64,000 nt of DNA from Psychrobium sp051201665 (GCF_051201665.1 NZ_CP179210.1:2480001-2544000); one strand, 5' to 3'; shown: positions 1 through 9,360, numbered from the stretch's first letter. Notes: generated by a model not told the origin, from the letters alone. Translations and numbers: made by a program.

Positions 1-826
1 GCATTTGCTCGTTCATGTTTTCACGGCCCGCTGATAAACGAACATGAGATTTAGGCATCATAATTCGTGCAGTAGCAATGGTACGAATGAATTCAAAATG
101 GTCTAAATCATCAACATTTTCCAGTGGCGTACCTTTAACTTTTACTAACATGTTAATAGGAACACTGTCTGGGTGTTGCTCAAGATTAGCAAGCGCCATG
201 AGTAAGCCGTAGCGATCTTGCTCTTTTTCACCCATGCCTAAGATACCGCCACTACACACTTTCATCCCAGCGCCACGCACATAAGACAAGGTATCTAAAC
301 GATCTTGGTAAGTACGAGTGGTAATGATTTGGTCGTAAAATTCTGGTGATGTATCGAGGTTATGATTATAGTAATCAAGGCCAGCATCGCTCAGCTGTTG
401 TGCTTGCTCAGCTGTTAACATACCTAATGTCATACAAGTTTCCATGCCCATATCACGAACCTGACGTACCATATCCAATACAATTGGCATATCGCGATCA
501 CGCGGATTAGACCACGCAGCGCCCATACAAAAACGTGTAGAGCCCACTGACTTAGCTTGTTTCGCGGCTTTAATAACCTTTTCAACTTCCAGTAACTGCT
601 CTTTGGCAAGGCCTGTTTTATTACGCGCTGATTGCGGGCAATATTTACAATCTTCCGGACAGGCACCGGTTTTAATCGACAATAATGTCGATACTTGTAC
701 GGCATTAGGATCGAAGTGCTCACGATGAACCATCTGTGCTTGAAACATCAAATCATTGAATGGTTGATTAAATAACGCGTCCACTTCTTGTAACGTCCAA
801 TCGTGACGAATTTGTGCTGGGCTCAT
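1..826 (-). CDS. bioB: Biotin synthase BioB (3' end beyond window)
   Basis: Radical SAM enzyme that inserts sulfur into dethiobiotin, the last step of biotin synthesis. Reading leftward from the ATG at 826-824 the protein begins MSPAQIRHDWTLQEVDALF and continues open to the window edge. The SAM-cluster motif CPEDCKYC lies near residue 55, followed by SARNKTGLAKEQL and the conserved YYNHNLDTSPEFY. The missing part is about 70-80 C-terminal residues. It is divergent from bioA with about 125 bp between the two starts, as in many gammaproteobacteria, and that gap carries a candidate BirA operator. Identification is very secure; only the C-terminus is unseen. Confidence 0.96.
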   Translation of the reverse strand, partial: MSPAQIRHDWTLQEVDALFNQPFNDLMFQAQMVHREHFDPNAVQVSTLLSIKTGACPEDCKYCPQSARNKTGLAKEQLLEVEKVIKAAKQAKSVGSTRFCMGAAWSNPRDRDMPIVLDMVRQVRDMGMETCMTLGMLTAEQAQQLSDAGLDYYNHNLDTSPEFYDQIITTRTYQDRLDTLSYVRGAGMKVCSGGILGMGEKEQDRYGLLMALANLEQHPDSVPINMLVKVKGTPLENVDDLDHFEFIRTIATARIMMPKSHVRLSAGRENMNEQM

Positions 827-881
827 TGCTAACTCTATTATTGCTATTAATTATTTGGCTAGGATACGTTAATGCGCTAAC

Positions 882-914
882 CTGTCAACCAAAGTATATT
901 TTTTTAATTTACAT
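882..914. promoter_or_regulatory. Probable BirA operator between bioB and bioA
   Basis: An imperfect dyad CTGTCAACC, 15 bp, AATTTACAT sits in the bioB-bioA gap. It resembles the BirA operator known from gammaproteobacteria (TTGTAAACC and GGTTTACAA half sites about 15 bp apart). The left half is a good match and the right half weaker. The position between divergent biotin genes is where BirA-biotinoyl-AMP repression is expected. The regulatory role is inferred from sequence and position only. Confidence 0.5.
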
Positions 915-950
915 CTGATTAATTATCAATCAGATTAATTTGAGTTTCTT

Positions 951-2228
951 ATGAACCCTTCTGATTTTGAATTTGATAAACAACACATCTGGCATCCGTA
1001 CACGTCACTAATATCAGCGCTTCCCTGCATTGGTGTTGTTGAAGCCCAAGGCGTTGAACTAGTACTTCATGACGGAAAGCGACTTATTGATGGTATGAGC
1101 AGTTGGTGGTCCACAATTCATGGCTATAACCACCCTCGATTAAATCAGGCGGCAAAAGATCAAATTGATAGAATGTCGCATGTAATGTTTGGTGGGATTA
1201 CGCATCCTAGTGCAATTGCATTAAGTCGTCGCTTAGTAGAAATGACCGCACAGCCGCTCGACCGAGTTTTTATTTCTGATTCAGGCTCCGTTGCGGTGGA
1301 AGTTGCATTAAAAATGGCCATTCAATATTGGGTTGCTCAAGAGCGTCCAGAAAAGTCCCAAATGTTGACTATTGAGCATGGTTATCATGGCGACACATTT
1401 GCTGCAATGTCGGTGTGCGACCCTATTAATGGCATGCATGAATTATTTAATACGGTATTGCATCAACAGTTGTTTGCCAAAGCACCGCAGATTGGGTTTG
1501 ATCAGACTTGGCAAGATAGCGATATTGCGCCGCTTGAAGCATTGTTCGAAGAACATCACCACCAAGCAGCTGCAATTATATTAGAGCCTATTGTTCAAGG
1601 CGCCGGTGGCATGCGGATGTATCACCCAAACTATCTAAAAGCTGTGCGTGAGTTATGTGATAAATACGATGTATTACTTATTTGTGATGAAATCGCGACG
1701 GGGTTTGGCCGCACCGGTAAACTCTTTGCTTATGAACACAGCGAGATAGTGCCGGACATTTTATGTGTCGGTAAAGCACTGACAGGTGGCTACATGAGTT
1801 TGGCAGCAACCATCACTACACAAGCAATTGGTGAAATGATTTGTAAAACCAAAGCAGGCGTTTTCATGCACGGTCCAACGTTTATGGGTAACCCATTAGC
1901 ATGCGCTGTAGCAAATGAAAGCCTTTTGATGCTGCAAGAAAATAATTGGCAATCTCAAGTCGCTAATATCGAGCAGAGATTAAAACTACACTTCAAACCT
2001 TTCTCAGCGTTGCCGCAAGTAAACAATGTTCGTGTCCTTGGTGCTATTGGCGTTATTGAGCTTCATAATCCCGTTGACATGGAATCGATTCAAGCAGCAT
2101 TTGTCGCACAAGGCATTTGGATAAGGCCCTTTGGTAAATTGGTATATATCATGCCGCAATACATTATCTCCAATGAAGAATTAGAGAGATTGTGCAGCGG
2201 CATGTATAACGTAATTTCTAGGCTGTAA
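951..2228 (+). CDS. bioA: Adenosylmethionine-8-amino-7-oxononanoate aminotransferase BioA
   Basis: PLP enzyme converting 7-keto-8-aminopelargonic acid to 7,8-diaminopelargonic acid with S-adenosylmethionine as amino donor, in cytosolic biotin synthesis. The 425-residue length fits the family. It opens MNPSDFEFDKQHIWHPYTS, carries the substrate-pocket run GMSSWWSTIHGYNHP, the PLP-binding region ICDEIATGFGRTGKLFAYEH and the catalytic lysine in CVGKALTGG. It is divergent from bioB. Its 3' end overlaps by 11 bp the end of a broken convergent gene (2218-4324). No other bio genes are in the window. Confidence 0.97.
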   Translation: MNPSDFEFDKQHIWHPYTSLISALPCIGVVEAQGVELVLHDGKRLIDGMSSWWSTIHGYNHPRLNQAAKDQIDRMSHVMFGGITHPSAIALSRRLVEMTAQPLDRVFISDSGSVAVEVALKMAIQYWVAQERPEKSQMLTIEHGYHGDTFAAMSVCDPINGMHELFNTVLHQQLFAKAPQIGFDQTWQDSDIAPLEALFEEHHHQAAAIILEPIVQGAGGMRMYHPNYLKAVRELCDKYDVLLICDEIATGFGRTGKLFAYEHSEIVPDILCVGKALTGGYMSLAATITTQAIGEMICKTKAGVFMHGPTFMGNPLACAVANESLLMLQENNWQSQVANIEQRLKLHFKPFSALPQVNNVRVLGAIGVIELHNPVDMESIQAAFVAQGIWIRPFGKLVYIMPQYIISNEELERLCSGMYNVISRL

Positions 2229-2554
2229 AAAATTGAGCATGGGTGGAAAACATTGCGATAGCTTCTTCTATGCTATCGCAATAGGTACTTTTTCCACCTA
2301 AGCTTGTTTCATAGTGCTGACGATATCTACGTAAACTCTCGTTAGGCACTACATAAATGGTATCGAGACACCCTTCATTTTTTCATTTTAATTCCAAAGC
2401 AACGGATTTTTTGAATAAATCAGCCGACATTAACGTATCATCGTGCAAATAAATGATCCGAAACCACTGAGAATAATTCTTACTTTCAAGTTGTTGCTGA
2501 CGCTCCTTAACTAGAAGCATTAAGCCTTGTTCATTAAACGCTCCTTGCAACTTA

Positions 2555-4268
2555 TACCAATTGCATTAAATATTTGCCCACTTGTACTTGTTAAAATGTA
2601 ACTATTCACTAGGGAAAATTATTTTCTAAGGATCCTTTTTAGCTATTGACCGATCCTGCCAGTATGCCAAGCTAGGGCTATGACTTAATCGCCCTAGCTT
2701 CAATGAACTTAAACAGCATCAACATCACTGAAATAGTTGAGCAAACTAAAGCTCAGTTACAAGAAGATAAGACACTCACGCCTGCGTTGAAGATGTCTAT
2801 CGAGCTTATTCTTGTTATCGTTGTTATGCTTGCCAGTAAATTGGGACTTAACAGTAAAAATAGTAGTATCCCGCCATCAAAAGATATTAACCGAGAAAAA
2901 CAAACCAAAGCTAAATCAGATAAGCTAGCGGGTGGACAAAAAGGCCGAACGGGTAAAACGCTGACTCAAACAGAAACGCCCGATGAGATAGAAGTCATTT
3001 TAGTTGACCGAGACATGTTACCTCAAGGACGTTATCGTGAGGTGGGTTTTCAAAAGCGGCAAGTTGTCGATATCGACATCAGTAAAGTGGTGACAGAATA
3101 CCAAGCGCAAATTCTGGAAAATGCGCAAGGAAAGCGTTTTGTGGGTGAATTTCCAGAAGGCGTTAACAGTCCGATCCAGTATGGCGTTGGTGTGAAAGCG
3201 CATGCCGTTTACTTATCCCAATATCAATTACTTCCTTATAATCGTATTGAAGAATACTTTGCCGACCAGCTCGGTCTCCCCGTCAGTGCGGGTAGTTTGT
3301 TTAACTTTAATGAGCAAGCGGCTGCACTGGTCAAGTCATCAGGTGCAGAAGATATCATAAAAACGGCATTACAAAGCCCTCATCAAACATTACATGTTGA
3401 TGAAACAGGTATTAATATCGGCGGAAAACGGCGATGGCTTCATGGCGCGTCAACGACATGGTGGACGTATTTTTATCCTCATGAAAAAAGAGGAAAAATA
3501 GCGATGGATGACGCCGATATTCTTCCTCACTTTAGTGGTGTACTGTGTCATGACCATTGAAAAGCGTATTATCAATATACCAAGTGCCAACATGCCTTAT
3601 GCAATGCTCATCATATCCGAGAGTTAGAAAGAGCATGGGAGCAAGATGGCATGCAATGGGCGAAGGCGTTGCAAACCTTACTGAAGGACATGAATAAACA
3701 TCAAATTGATAACCCCAACTTAGACGAAGACACTAAGCGGCAATACTTAACGCAATATCAAAAAATACTAGCCGCAGGTGAAATTGAATGTCCAGCGCCA
3801 GATGAAAACAGCCGAATAAAAGGTCAGCGAGGGCGATTAAAACGAACAAAATCCAGAGCATTGTTAGAGCGATTAAGAGATTATCAAGATGATGTCTTAC
3901 GCTTTCTGACGAGCACTGCTGTCCCATTTACCAATAATCAAGGCGAGAATGATATTAGGATGACAAAAGTTCATCAAAAAATATCTGGATGCTTTAGAAG
4001 TATGCAAGGCGCAGAGATGTTCTGTTTGATCAGAAGCTATTTATCGACTTGCAGAAAACAATATGTATCTGCAAGCCTAGCCCTTGAATTGCTATTCAAA
4101 AATCAGCTTCCAGATGTATTTATTGAAGATAAGGCTGAATAGTTACGTTAAAATTAACTAAAATGGCGTTGCTCTCAATCCTAATAGCCAGCTATTAGTC
4201 AATCGAGCGCCTTGTTTTAGCTGATTTTCTCTACGCACAACAAGATCACTTACTTAATGCAATTGGTA
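2555..4268 (+). mobile_element. IS66-type insertion sequence (single-transposase subgroup)
   Basis: A 1714-bp element with terminal inverted repeats TACCAATTGCATTAA, flanked by a 3-bp direct repeat TTA at 2552-2554 and 4269-4271. It holds one transposase gene (broken by a stop codon) and no TnpA/TnpB accessory genes. The two ends, about 60 bp on the transposase-start side and about 95 bp on the other, are nearly identical to the two MITEs at 4935 and 44462. It sits inside a small hypothetical gene whose frame is restored by its removal. Confidence 0.85.
2703..4142 (+). pseudogene. IS66-family DDE transposase with one in-frame stop
   Basis: The frame runs from 2703 to 4142 (480 codons) with a single TGA at 3558-3560, in the context HDH-stop-KAYY where IS66 proteins have Trp (TGG). 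The N-terminal part shows a leucine-rich helix and NSKNSSIPPSKD, then GGQKGRTGKTL, the first DDE aspartate in LHVDETGINIGGKRRW, and after the stop CNAHHIRELERAWEQ and FTNNQGENDIRMTKVHQKISG with the catalytic glutamate. Apart from this codon the gene looks intact, so the lesion is recent. A related C-terminal fragment is present at 35603-36056. Confidence 0.88.
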
Positions 4269-4491
4269 TTATAAATCAGGATATTTCCACTCCATTGAAA
4301 CTCCACATTGCCGTGAGCAACCATCTCTACCTCTTATATTACAATTATGCTTGTCAGTTTTATCGGCAATCGTGGTAAATTATTTAACCAATTACACTAA
4401 ATAATTTAACAGTGCAGAGCTTTTATAATGAAATCTTGGATTTACACTGTTATTATTAATTTCAACTCAACATATGACATAAGAGACAATA

Positions 4492-4914
4492 ATGGCTGAC
4501 GAAAATTTAGCACTGAAAAAAGCGGGTCTAAAAGTTACCCTACCGCGTATTAAAATTTTAGAAATCCTGCAATTTCCAGCTAATCAACACATCAGTGCAG
4601 AAGAACTCTACAAAATCTTGCTTGATCAAGGTGAAGAAATTGGTTTGGCGACAGTTTATCGTGTATTAAACCAATTTGATGACGCAGGCATTGTTACTCG
4701 TCACCACTTTGATAGCGGTAAATCAGTATTCGAATTGAGCAGTAAAGAGCACCACGATCATTTGGTGTGTTTAAACACTGGTCGAGTTATTGAGTTTCAT
4801 GATGAAATCATCGAGCAACGTCAACGTGATATAGCTAAAGCAAATGGTATTAAATTAACTAACCATAGCCTATATTTATACGGCGTACCTATTGACGATG
4901 AAGGCGAAAGCTAA
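4492..4914 (+). CDS. fur: Ferric uptake regulator Fur
   Basis: Iron-responsive repressor, 140 residues. The winged helix includes KVTLPRIKILEILQ and GEEIGLATVYRVLNQFDDAGIVTRHHF; the metal-binding dimerisation half carries KEHHDHLVCLNTGRVIEFHDE and LTNHSLYLYG. The usual CxxC pair of structural-zinc cysteines is reduced to Cys93 with Thr96, and the C-terminal cysteine pair of the E. coli protein is absent, ending YGVPIDDEGES. Identification as Fur rather than Zur or PerR rests on the HHDHLVC and NHSLYLYG segments. In E. coli fur follows fldA; here they lie about 4.4 kb apart, separated by seqA, maeA and ybfF. Confidence 0.93.
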   Translation: MADENLALKKAGLKVTLPRIKILEILQFPANQHISAEELYKILLDQGEEIGLATVYRVLNQFDDAGIVTRHHFDSGKSVFELSSKEHHDHLVCLNTGRVIEFHDEIIEQRQRDIAKANGIKLTNHSLYLYGVPIDDEGES

Positions 4915-4934
4915 TCATCTTAGACATGAATTAA

Positions 4935-5091
4935 TACCAATTGCATTAAGTAAGTGATCTTGTTGTGCGTAGAGAAAATCAGCTAAAACAAGGCGCTCGA
5001 TTGACTAATAGCTGGCTATTAGGATTGAGAGCAATGCCATTTTAGTTAATTTTAACAAGTACAAGTGGGCAAATATTTAATGCAATTGGTA
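4935..5091. mobile_element. 157-bp MITE derived from the IS66-type element
   Basis: Non-coding element with the same terminal repeats TACCAATTGCATTAA as the element at 2555-4268, flanked by TAA at 4932-4934 and 5092-5094. Its left part matches the reverse complement of the last ~95 bp of that element and its right part matches the reverse complement of the first ~60 bp, so it is the parent with the transposase deleted. A near-identical copy lies at 44462-44618. It sits between fur and seqA in non-coding DNA. Confidence 0.9.
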
Positions 5092-5175
5092 TAATGTATT
5101 GTTTGATTAAAAAAGAGCTTTTAATAAGCTATTTTTTTATAGTTGACGAAATATAGTAGTCATTTCATCCTAAAC

Positions 5176-5210
5176 AAAAAATGCCACTCACCATGAATGA
5201 GCGGCATTTT
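5176..5210 (-). terminator. Rho-independent terminator of seqA
   Basis: Stem ATGCC(G/A)CTCA around a 6-base loop, with an A-run on one side and T-run on the other, just 3' of the seqA stop. On the minus strand the RNA ends in a U-run. One position forms a G-U pair in the RNA. Confidence 0.75.
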
Positions 5211-5230
5211 AATTCTCACATCTACGAAAT

Positions 5231-5794
5231 TTAGATCTGTTCGGCAATATCTTTAGCAAGTGCTTTGTCACACCCCATTAAAAATAATGACTGCGTTAAC
5301 ATAGAACGTTTCTTACCCGTATTTGAATTAGTAATAACCCAGTAAGGTGTTTGACCAATTTGCTTTGGTTTAGTACTCGCGTTAGACGCCAGCAATGTCG
5401 CTTTGTCTTTAGCAAAGTAAACGCGATCACGACCACTAATTGATAAAACAGCGTCAAAGTTCTCTGGCATCATGTTATGCAACTGCTCTAGCAAAAACAA
5501 AAAGCGACCAACGGCAGCTTTGTGTTCACTAATTGGTTTTGGCATCACCAGCCAAGTAAAGTCTGTTGGGTCAATGACACTTGCAGTAATTGATTTAAGC
5601 TCTTTTGCTACTTGTTTAACAACTGCATTTTTCTTAACTTCAACAGGGTCTTTTAAAGGGCCATCAACCGTTATTTCGCCGACTGGCGGCAAACCTAGAA
5701 GGCGTCTAAGAATTGCAGATGCATCTTCACCTATCGATTCAGTTTGGCTAGCAATATAACGATATAGGTCGTTTTCTACCTCGATGGATTTCAT
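5231..5794 (-). CDS. seqA: SeqA, negative modulator of replication initiation
   Basis: Sequesters hemimethylated GATC sites after replication and restrains DnaA-driven initiation. At 187 residues it fits the family. The N-terminal oligomerisation domain opens MKSIEVENDLYRYIASQTES and contains ASAILRRLLGLPP; a variable linker follows; the C-terminal DNA-binding domain has FLFLLEQLHNMMPENFDAVL, GRDRVYFA and STKPKQIGQTPYWVITNSNT. It occurs only in Dam-methylating gammaproteobacteria, which supports the assignment of the organism. It is a single gene with its own terminator, convergent with fur. Confidence 0.96.
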   Translation of the reverse strand: MKSIEVENDLYRYIASQTESIGEDASAILRRLLGLPPVGEITVDGPLKDPVEVKKNAVVKQVAKELKSITASVIDPTDFTWLVMPKPISEHKAAVGRFLFLLEQLHNMMPENFDAVLSISGRDRVYFAKDKATLLASNASTKPKQIGQTPYWVITNSNTGKKRSMLTQSLFLMGCDKALAKDIAEQI

Positions 5795-5904
5795 TTTAAC
5801 CCCTTATAAATCAAAATAATTTTCTAATAATCACAGGACAATATTTTTAATATCCTGCGATTATACATAAAGAGCGTCAAAGCTCCATTACTTTTGAAAT
5901 TTGC

Positions 5905-7596
5905 TTATTTAGATACGCGGCGATAGTCGCGATATTGAGGTAGCCAGAAGTTTTTCTCTATTTTCGCTTTCAACATTTCATCGTCAATAGCCAATGCATG
6001 GCCTTGTTCAATCGCGATTTTAGCGACATCAAACGCCATTTGTTTACTGATGTTAGCAATCTCAGTAAGTGGTGGCAGTAAGCTGCCCTCACCGTGCGCT
6101 ACCATCGGCGACACATTAGCCAAACACAAACTTGTTGCCATTAGCATCTCGTCTGTTACTCGTTTAGCACCACAAGCGATGATACCTAATCCTAGGCCAG
6201 GGAAGATATAACTGTTGTTACACTGCGGAATTTCCACCATTTGTCCGTTGTATTCAAATGGTGGAAACGGGCTTCCCGTCGCAACGATAGCATTACCATC
6301 AGTCCATTCAATGACTTGCATCGGCGTTGCTTCAACTTGTTTAGAAGGATTACTTAATGGAAAGATAATCGGACGAGCGCAGTGCTCAGCCATCGTTTTA
6401 ATGACAGCATGCGTAAACAGTCCAGGTTGACCTGATACACCAATGAGAATAGTTGGTTTAGCGCCCTTCATGACTTCTAATAGTGTTGGATATTCACCAC
6501 TCACTTCCCAATCTTGGGTAAATGAAGGCTCTATTGCTAAGCGCTCTTGGAAATCACGTAAGTCTGACATGCCTTTAGTGACTAATCCAAAACGATCAAC
6601 CATAAATACACGACGACGTGCTTCTTCGTCACTAATGCCCTCTGTTACCATTTGCATAATGATAGCTTCAGCGATACCACAACCTGCTGAACCCGCCCCT
6701 AAAAAGCTAACGGTTTGCTGTGATAATTTTTCGCCCTTAGCTTTACAGGCCGCTAATAATGAGCCGACGGTCACTGCCGCTGTTCCTTGAATATCATCAT
6801 TGAAACAACAAAGTTCATCACGGTAGCGTTCTAATAACGGCATCGCTTTTGGCTGTGCAAAATCTTCAAACTGCAATAAAACATTAGGCCAACGACGTTT
6901 AACCGCCTGAATAAACATATCAACAAATTCGAAATATTCGTCATCATCAATACGTGGTTTCTTAACTCCCATGTACATTGGGTTATCAATCAATGATTGA
7001 TTATTTGTACCTACATCTAACATCACTGGCAGTGTGTAAGCTGGACTGATGCCGCCACAGGCCGTGTATAGCGAAAGTTTTCCAATCGGTATGCCCATAC
7101 CGCCCATACCTTGGTCACCCAAACCTAGAATACGTTCGCCGTCTGTCACAACGATAACTTTCACATTAGGTTTAATGGCGTTACGTAAAATATCGTCCAT
7201 ATCGTGGCGCTGATCGTACGAAATAAATAAACCACGTGCACAACGATAGATATCCGAAAACTTCTCACACGCTTCACCAACAGTTGGTGTGTAAATAATT
7301 GGCATCATTTCTTCTAAGTGCGCCTGAATGAGCGAGTAATACAAGGTTTCATTCATGTCTTGAATACGGCGTAAATAAACGTGTTTGTCTAAGCTATTTG
7401 TAAACGCACTAAATTGACCGTAAGCGCGATCAACTTGTTCTTCAATGGTTTCAATAAGCGGCGGTAATAGGCCGCTTAAATTAAATGTTTCGCGCTCTTG
7501 TCTACTAAAGGCACTACCTTTGTTTAACAATGATGTATCGATTAAAGCGTGACCTGAATAAGGAATATAAAGTGGAGATTTCTTGGCGGTTGGCAT
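5905..7596 (-). CDS. maeA: NAD-dependent malic enzyme (MaeA/SfcA type)
   Basis: Oxidative decarboxylation of malate to pyruvate with NAD. The 563-residue length matches E. coli MaeA (565). It shows the large-form signatures IIYTPTVGEACEKFSDIYR, VTDGERILGLGDQGMGGMGIPIGKL, the metal-binding run LLQFEDFAQPKA, CFNDDIQGTAAVTVGSLLAA, the dinucleotide fold FLGAGSAGCGIAE and FPLSNPSKQVEATP. It stands alone, divergent from ybfF. A second, short-form malic enzyme lies in the purine locus at 56170-57450, so the two probably serve different carbon flows. Confidence 0.96.
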   Translation of the reverse strand: MPTAKKSPLYIPYSGHALIDTSLLNKGSAFSRQERETFNLSGLLPPLIETIEEQVDRAYGQFSAFTNSLDKHVYLRRIQDMNETLYYSLIQAHLEEMMPIIYTPTVGEACEKFSDIYRCARGLFISYDQRHDMDDILRNAIKPNVKVIVVTDGERILGLGDQGMGGMGIPIGKLSLYTACGGISPAYTLPVMLDVGTNNQSLIDNPMYMGVKKPRIDDDEYFEFVDMFIQAVKRRWPNVLLQFEDFAQPKAMPLLERYRDELCCFNDDIQGTAAVTVGSLLAACKAKGEKLSQQTVSFLGAGSAGCGIAEAIIMQMVTEGISDEEARRRVFMVDRFGLVTKGMSDLRDFQERLAIEPSFTQDWEVSGEYPTLLEVMKGAKPTILIGVSGQPGLFTHAVIKTMAEHCARPIIFPLSNPSKQVEATPMQVIEWTDGNAIVATGSPFPPFEYNGQMVEIPQCNNSYIFPGLGLGIIACGAKRVTDEMLMATSLCLANVSPMVAHGEGSLLPPLTEIANISKQMAFDVAKIAIEQGHALAIDDEMLKAKIEKNFWLPQYRDYRRVSK

Positions 7597-7865
7597 AGTT
7601 GATTTAACCTTATTATTGTTATTTCTTTATGGCATTAAGCATGCCTATTAAACTATGGTAACAAGCTTGCGACTTTAGTCCATATTTTAACAATAAAATA
7701 TTGAACTAATTCAACCTTTGACGTTTAAATCATCGTTTTTACCCCCCGTTATGACAACGCCAACAAGTAAACACCCGTTTGAATTTGGGCGTTCACCTAA
7801 GTTCTGATTTGATTTTATGAGCGTCACGCTTCAAAATAGCCAAAATTTTTAAACGAATAGTCATT

Positions 7866-8636
7866 ATGAGCATTAACTTTAAGCGCATTGGTCAGGGCCA
7901 ACCTGTCATTTTAATTCACGGGTTATTCGGTAACTTAGACAATCTAGGCCGATTAGCACGCCATCTTAGCGAAAATTTCGAAGTCATTAGTGTAGACCTT
8001 CCCAATCACGGTCTATCGAGCCACATTGAAAAATTTGATTACCCTAAATTGGCCGCTAAAATAGTCAAACGACTGACGAGTCTAGGACTAAATCAATGCC
8101 ATTTTGTCGGCCATTCGATGGGTGGAAAGGTCGCGATGCAATTAGCGTTAGATTTTCCTCAATGGGTTAAATCACTTGTCGTCGCTGATATCGCACCAGT
8201 AACGTATAGCCACCGTCATACGCATATTTTCGATGCATTAAATGCTATTGACTTAACATCGTTAGCTAATCGTAGTGAAGCAACAGCGATTGTCACAGAT
8301 CACGGTATTGATGCTGGCACAGCGCAGTTCTTATTGAAAAACCTCGCCCAAGAGAACAACGCTTTTGTTTGGCGTTGCAATATCGCTAATCTTGCGACTA
8401 ATTATGAAAGCATCATTGGCGGATTAACGGGCAGCCATACATTTGACGGCGCAACGCTGTTTATTAAAGGTGAAAACTCAGATTACATTCTTAGTGAACA
8501 TCGCCCACAAATCATGCAGCATTTTCCTAAGGCTCAAGCAAAAATAATCCAAGGTACAGGCCATTGGCTCCACGCCGAAAAACCAGCGAGCTTTAATAAG
8601 ATAGTTGGCGATTTCATTGCAAAGAATCTCGACTAG
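7866..8636 (+). CDS. ybfF: YbfF-type alpha/beta-hydrolase (esterase)
   Basis: Cytosolic serine esterase of 256 residues acting on small acyl esters or acyl-CoA in E. coli; the natural substrate is unclear. The oxyanion region is PVILIHGLFGNLDNLGRL, the nucleophile elbow CHFVGHSMGGKVAMQLAL, and the catalytic histidine lies in IIQGTGHWLHAEKP near the C-terminus. It begins the conserved run ybfF-DUF2788-ybfE-fldA, all on the same strand. No signal peptide is seen. No strong ribosome-binding site precedes the ATG (AATAGTCATT). Confidence 0.92.
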   Translation: MSINFKRIGQGQPVILIHGLFGNLDNLGRLARHLSENFEVISVDLPNHGLSSHIEKFDYPKLAAKIVKRLTSLGLNQCHFVGHSMGGKVAMQLALDFPQWVKSLVVADIAPVTYSHRHTHIFDALNAIDLTSLANRSEATAIVTDHGIDAGTAQFLLKNLAQENNAFVWRCNIANLATNYESIIGGLTGSHTFDGATLFIKGENSDYILSEHRPQIMQHFPKAQAKIIQGTGHWLHAEKPASFNKIVGDFIAKNLD

Positions 8637-8742
8637 AATCGACGTTCAAAAGTCTTTAAATATAGTGATGTAATGCATGGTAGTCAGAAAATGATTATGC
8701 TATATTGCGCGTCACTATTTTTCATGGTCAATTAGACAAACA

Positions 8743-8964
8743 ATGACACCTCAAGAATATCAACAATTTGAAGCATTAGGTTTAAACCTTATGTTTGCAG
8801 GAATTTTTTTCCTTATTGGTATGGCCATTCATGATGTATTAAAAAGTGGCGACGTGCCTTTTGCAGGAAAAATTGTCGTGTGGAGCGTTTTAACGCTTGG
8901 TTGTCTGGGTTTTATCGCCAAAGGTATTATTCAAGCATTTTGGAATACTCAAGGCCTAGGTTAG
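8743..8964 (+). CDS. DUF2788 small membrane protein
   Basis: A 73-residue protein with two predicted membrane helices, LMFAGIFFLIGMAIHDVL and KIVVWSVLTLGCLGFIAKG, separated by a short polar loop. The composition and the position between ybfF and ybfE match the DUF2788 family seen in marine gammaproteobacteria. The function is unknown. It is probably in the inner membrane. Confidence 0.82.
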   Translation: MTPQEYQQFEALGLNLMFAGIFFLIGMAIHDVLKSGDVPFAGKIVVWSVLTLGCLGFIAKGIIQAFWNTQGLG

Positions 8965-9025
8965 TTTAGTCATTTGTGAGCGACTGTTAACAACCTTATT
9001 GGTAGTAAGAAATAATAATTAAGTT

Positions 9026-9352
9026 ATGGCAAAAGCATCTAACGACAGAACAACCATTGATCTTTTTGCTAACGAAAAAAATCGTGGACGTCCCAAAACT
9101 AATCCGTTATCTCGTAAAGATCAATTACTGGTTAATAAACGCAACCAGATAAAACGTGATAAAGCGAAGGGATTAAAGCGCGTTGAGCTTAAAGTCGATG
9201 AACAATTGTTCGACATTTTAAACGATTTGGCAAACGCTCATAATGTGAGTCGTGGCCAATTAATAGAATCAATGTTAATGACCCAAATCAACAATCTATC
9301 ATCTGTTGATGATAAAATGGCATTAACAACCAACGAATTAGAAAATACATAG
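9026..9352 (+). CDS. ybfE: YbfE-family LexA-regulated protein (ribbon-helix-helix-like)
   Basis: A 108-residue basic protein. The N-terminus TIDLFANEKNRGRPKTNPLSRKDQLLVNKRNQIKRDK is typical of YbfE; the C-terminal half, VELKVDEQLFDILNDLANAHNVSRGQLIESML, looks like a ribbon-helix-helix DNA-binding fold. E. coli YbfE is under LexA control, but I see no clear CTGT-N8-ACAG box upstream here. Only 8 bp separate its stop from fldA, so the two are probably co-transcribed. The target is unknown. Confidence 0.85.
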   Translation: MAKASNDRTTIDLFANEKNRGRPKTNPLSRKDQLLVNKRNQIKRDKAKGLKRVELKVDEQLFDILNDLANAHNVSRGQLIESMLMTQINNLSSVDDKMALTTNELENT

Positions 9353-9360
9353 GAAACTTT

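Larger units (their letters stand above)
2218..4324 (-). pseudogene. Small hypothetical gene broken by an IS66-type element and a stop codon
   Basis: Reading leftward from an ATG at 4324 (preceded by a purine-rich GGTAGAG), the frame gives MVAHGNVEFQWSGNILIYKL, enters the element at 2555-4268, and resumes as QGAFNEQGLMLLVKE. Removing the element plus one 3-bp TTA duplication leaves 390 bp in one frame (129 residues), with one internal TGA at 2383-2385 and a final stop at 2218-2220. The restored protein has no signal peptide or membrane segment. I do not recognise the family with confidence; the N-terminal half vaguely recalls STAS-like small proteins. It is convergent with bioA. Two independent lesions make it a real pseudogene. 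Confidence 0.7.

Noticed and set aside
9026..9060. LexA box before ybfE
   Set aside because: The upstream region holds CTGTTAACAACC but no CTGT-N8-ACAG match, so LexA control cannot be supported from this sequence.
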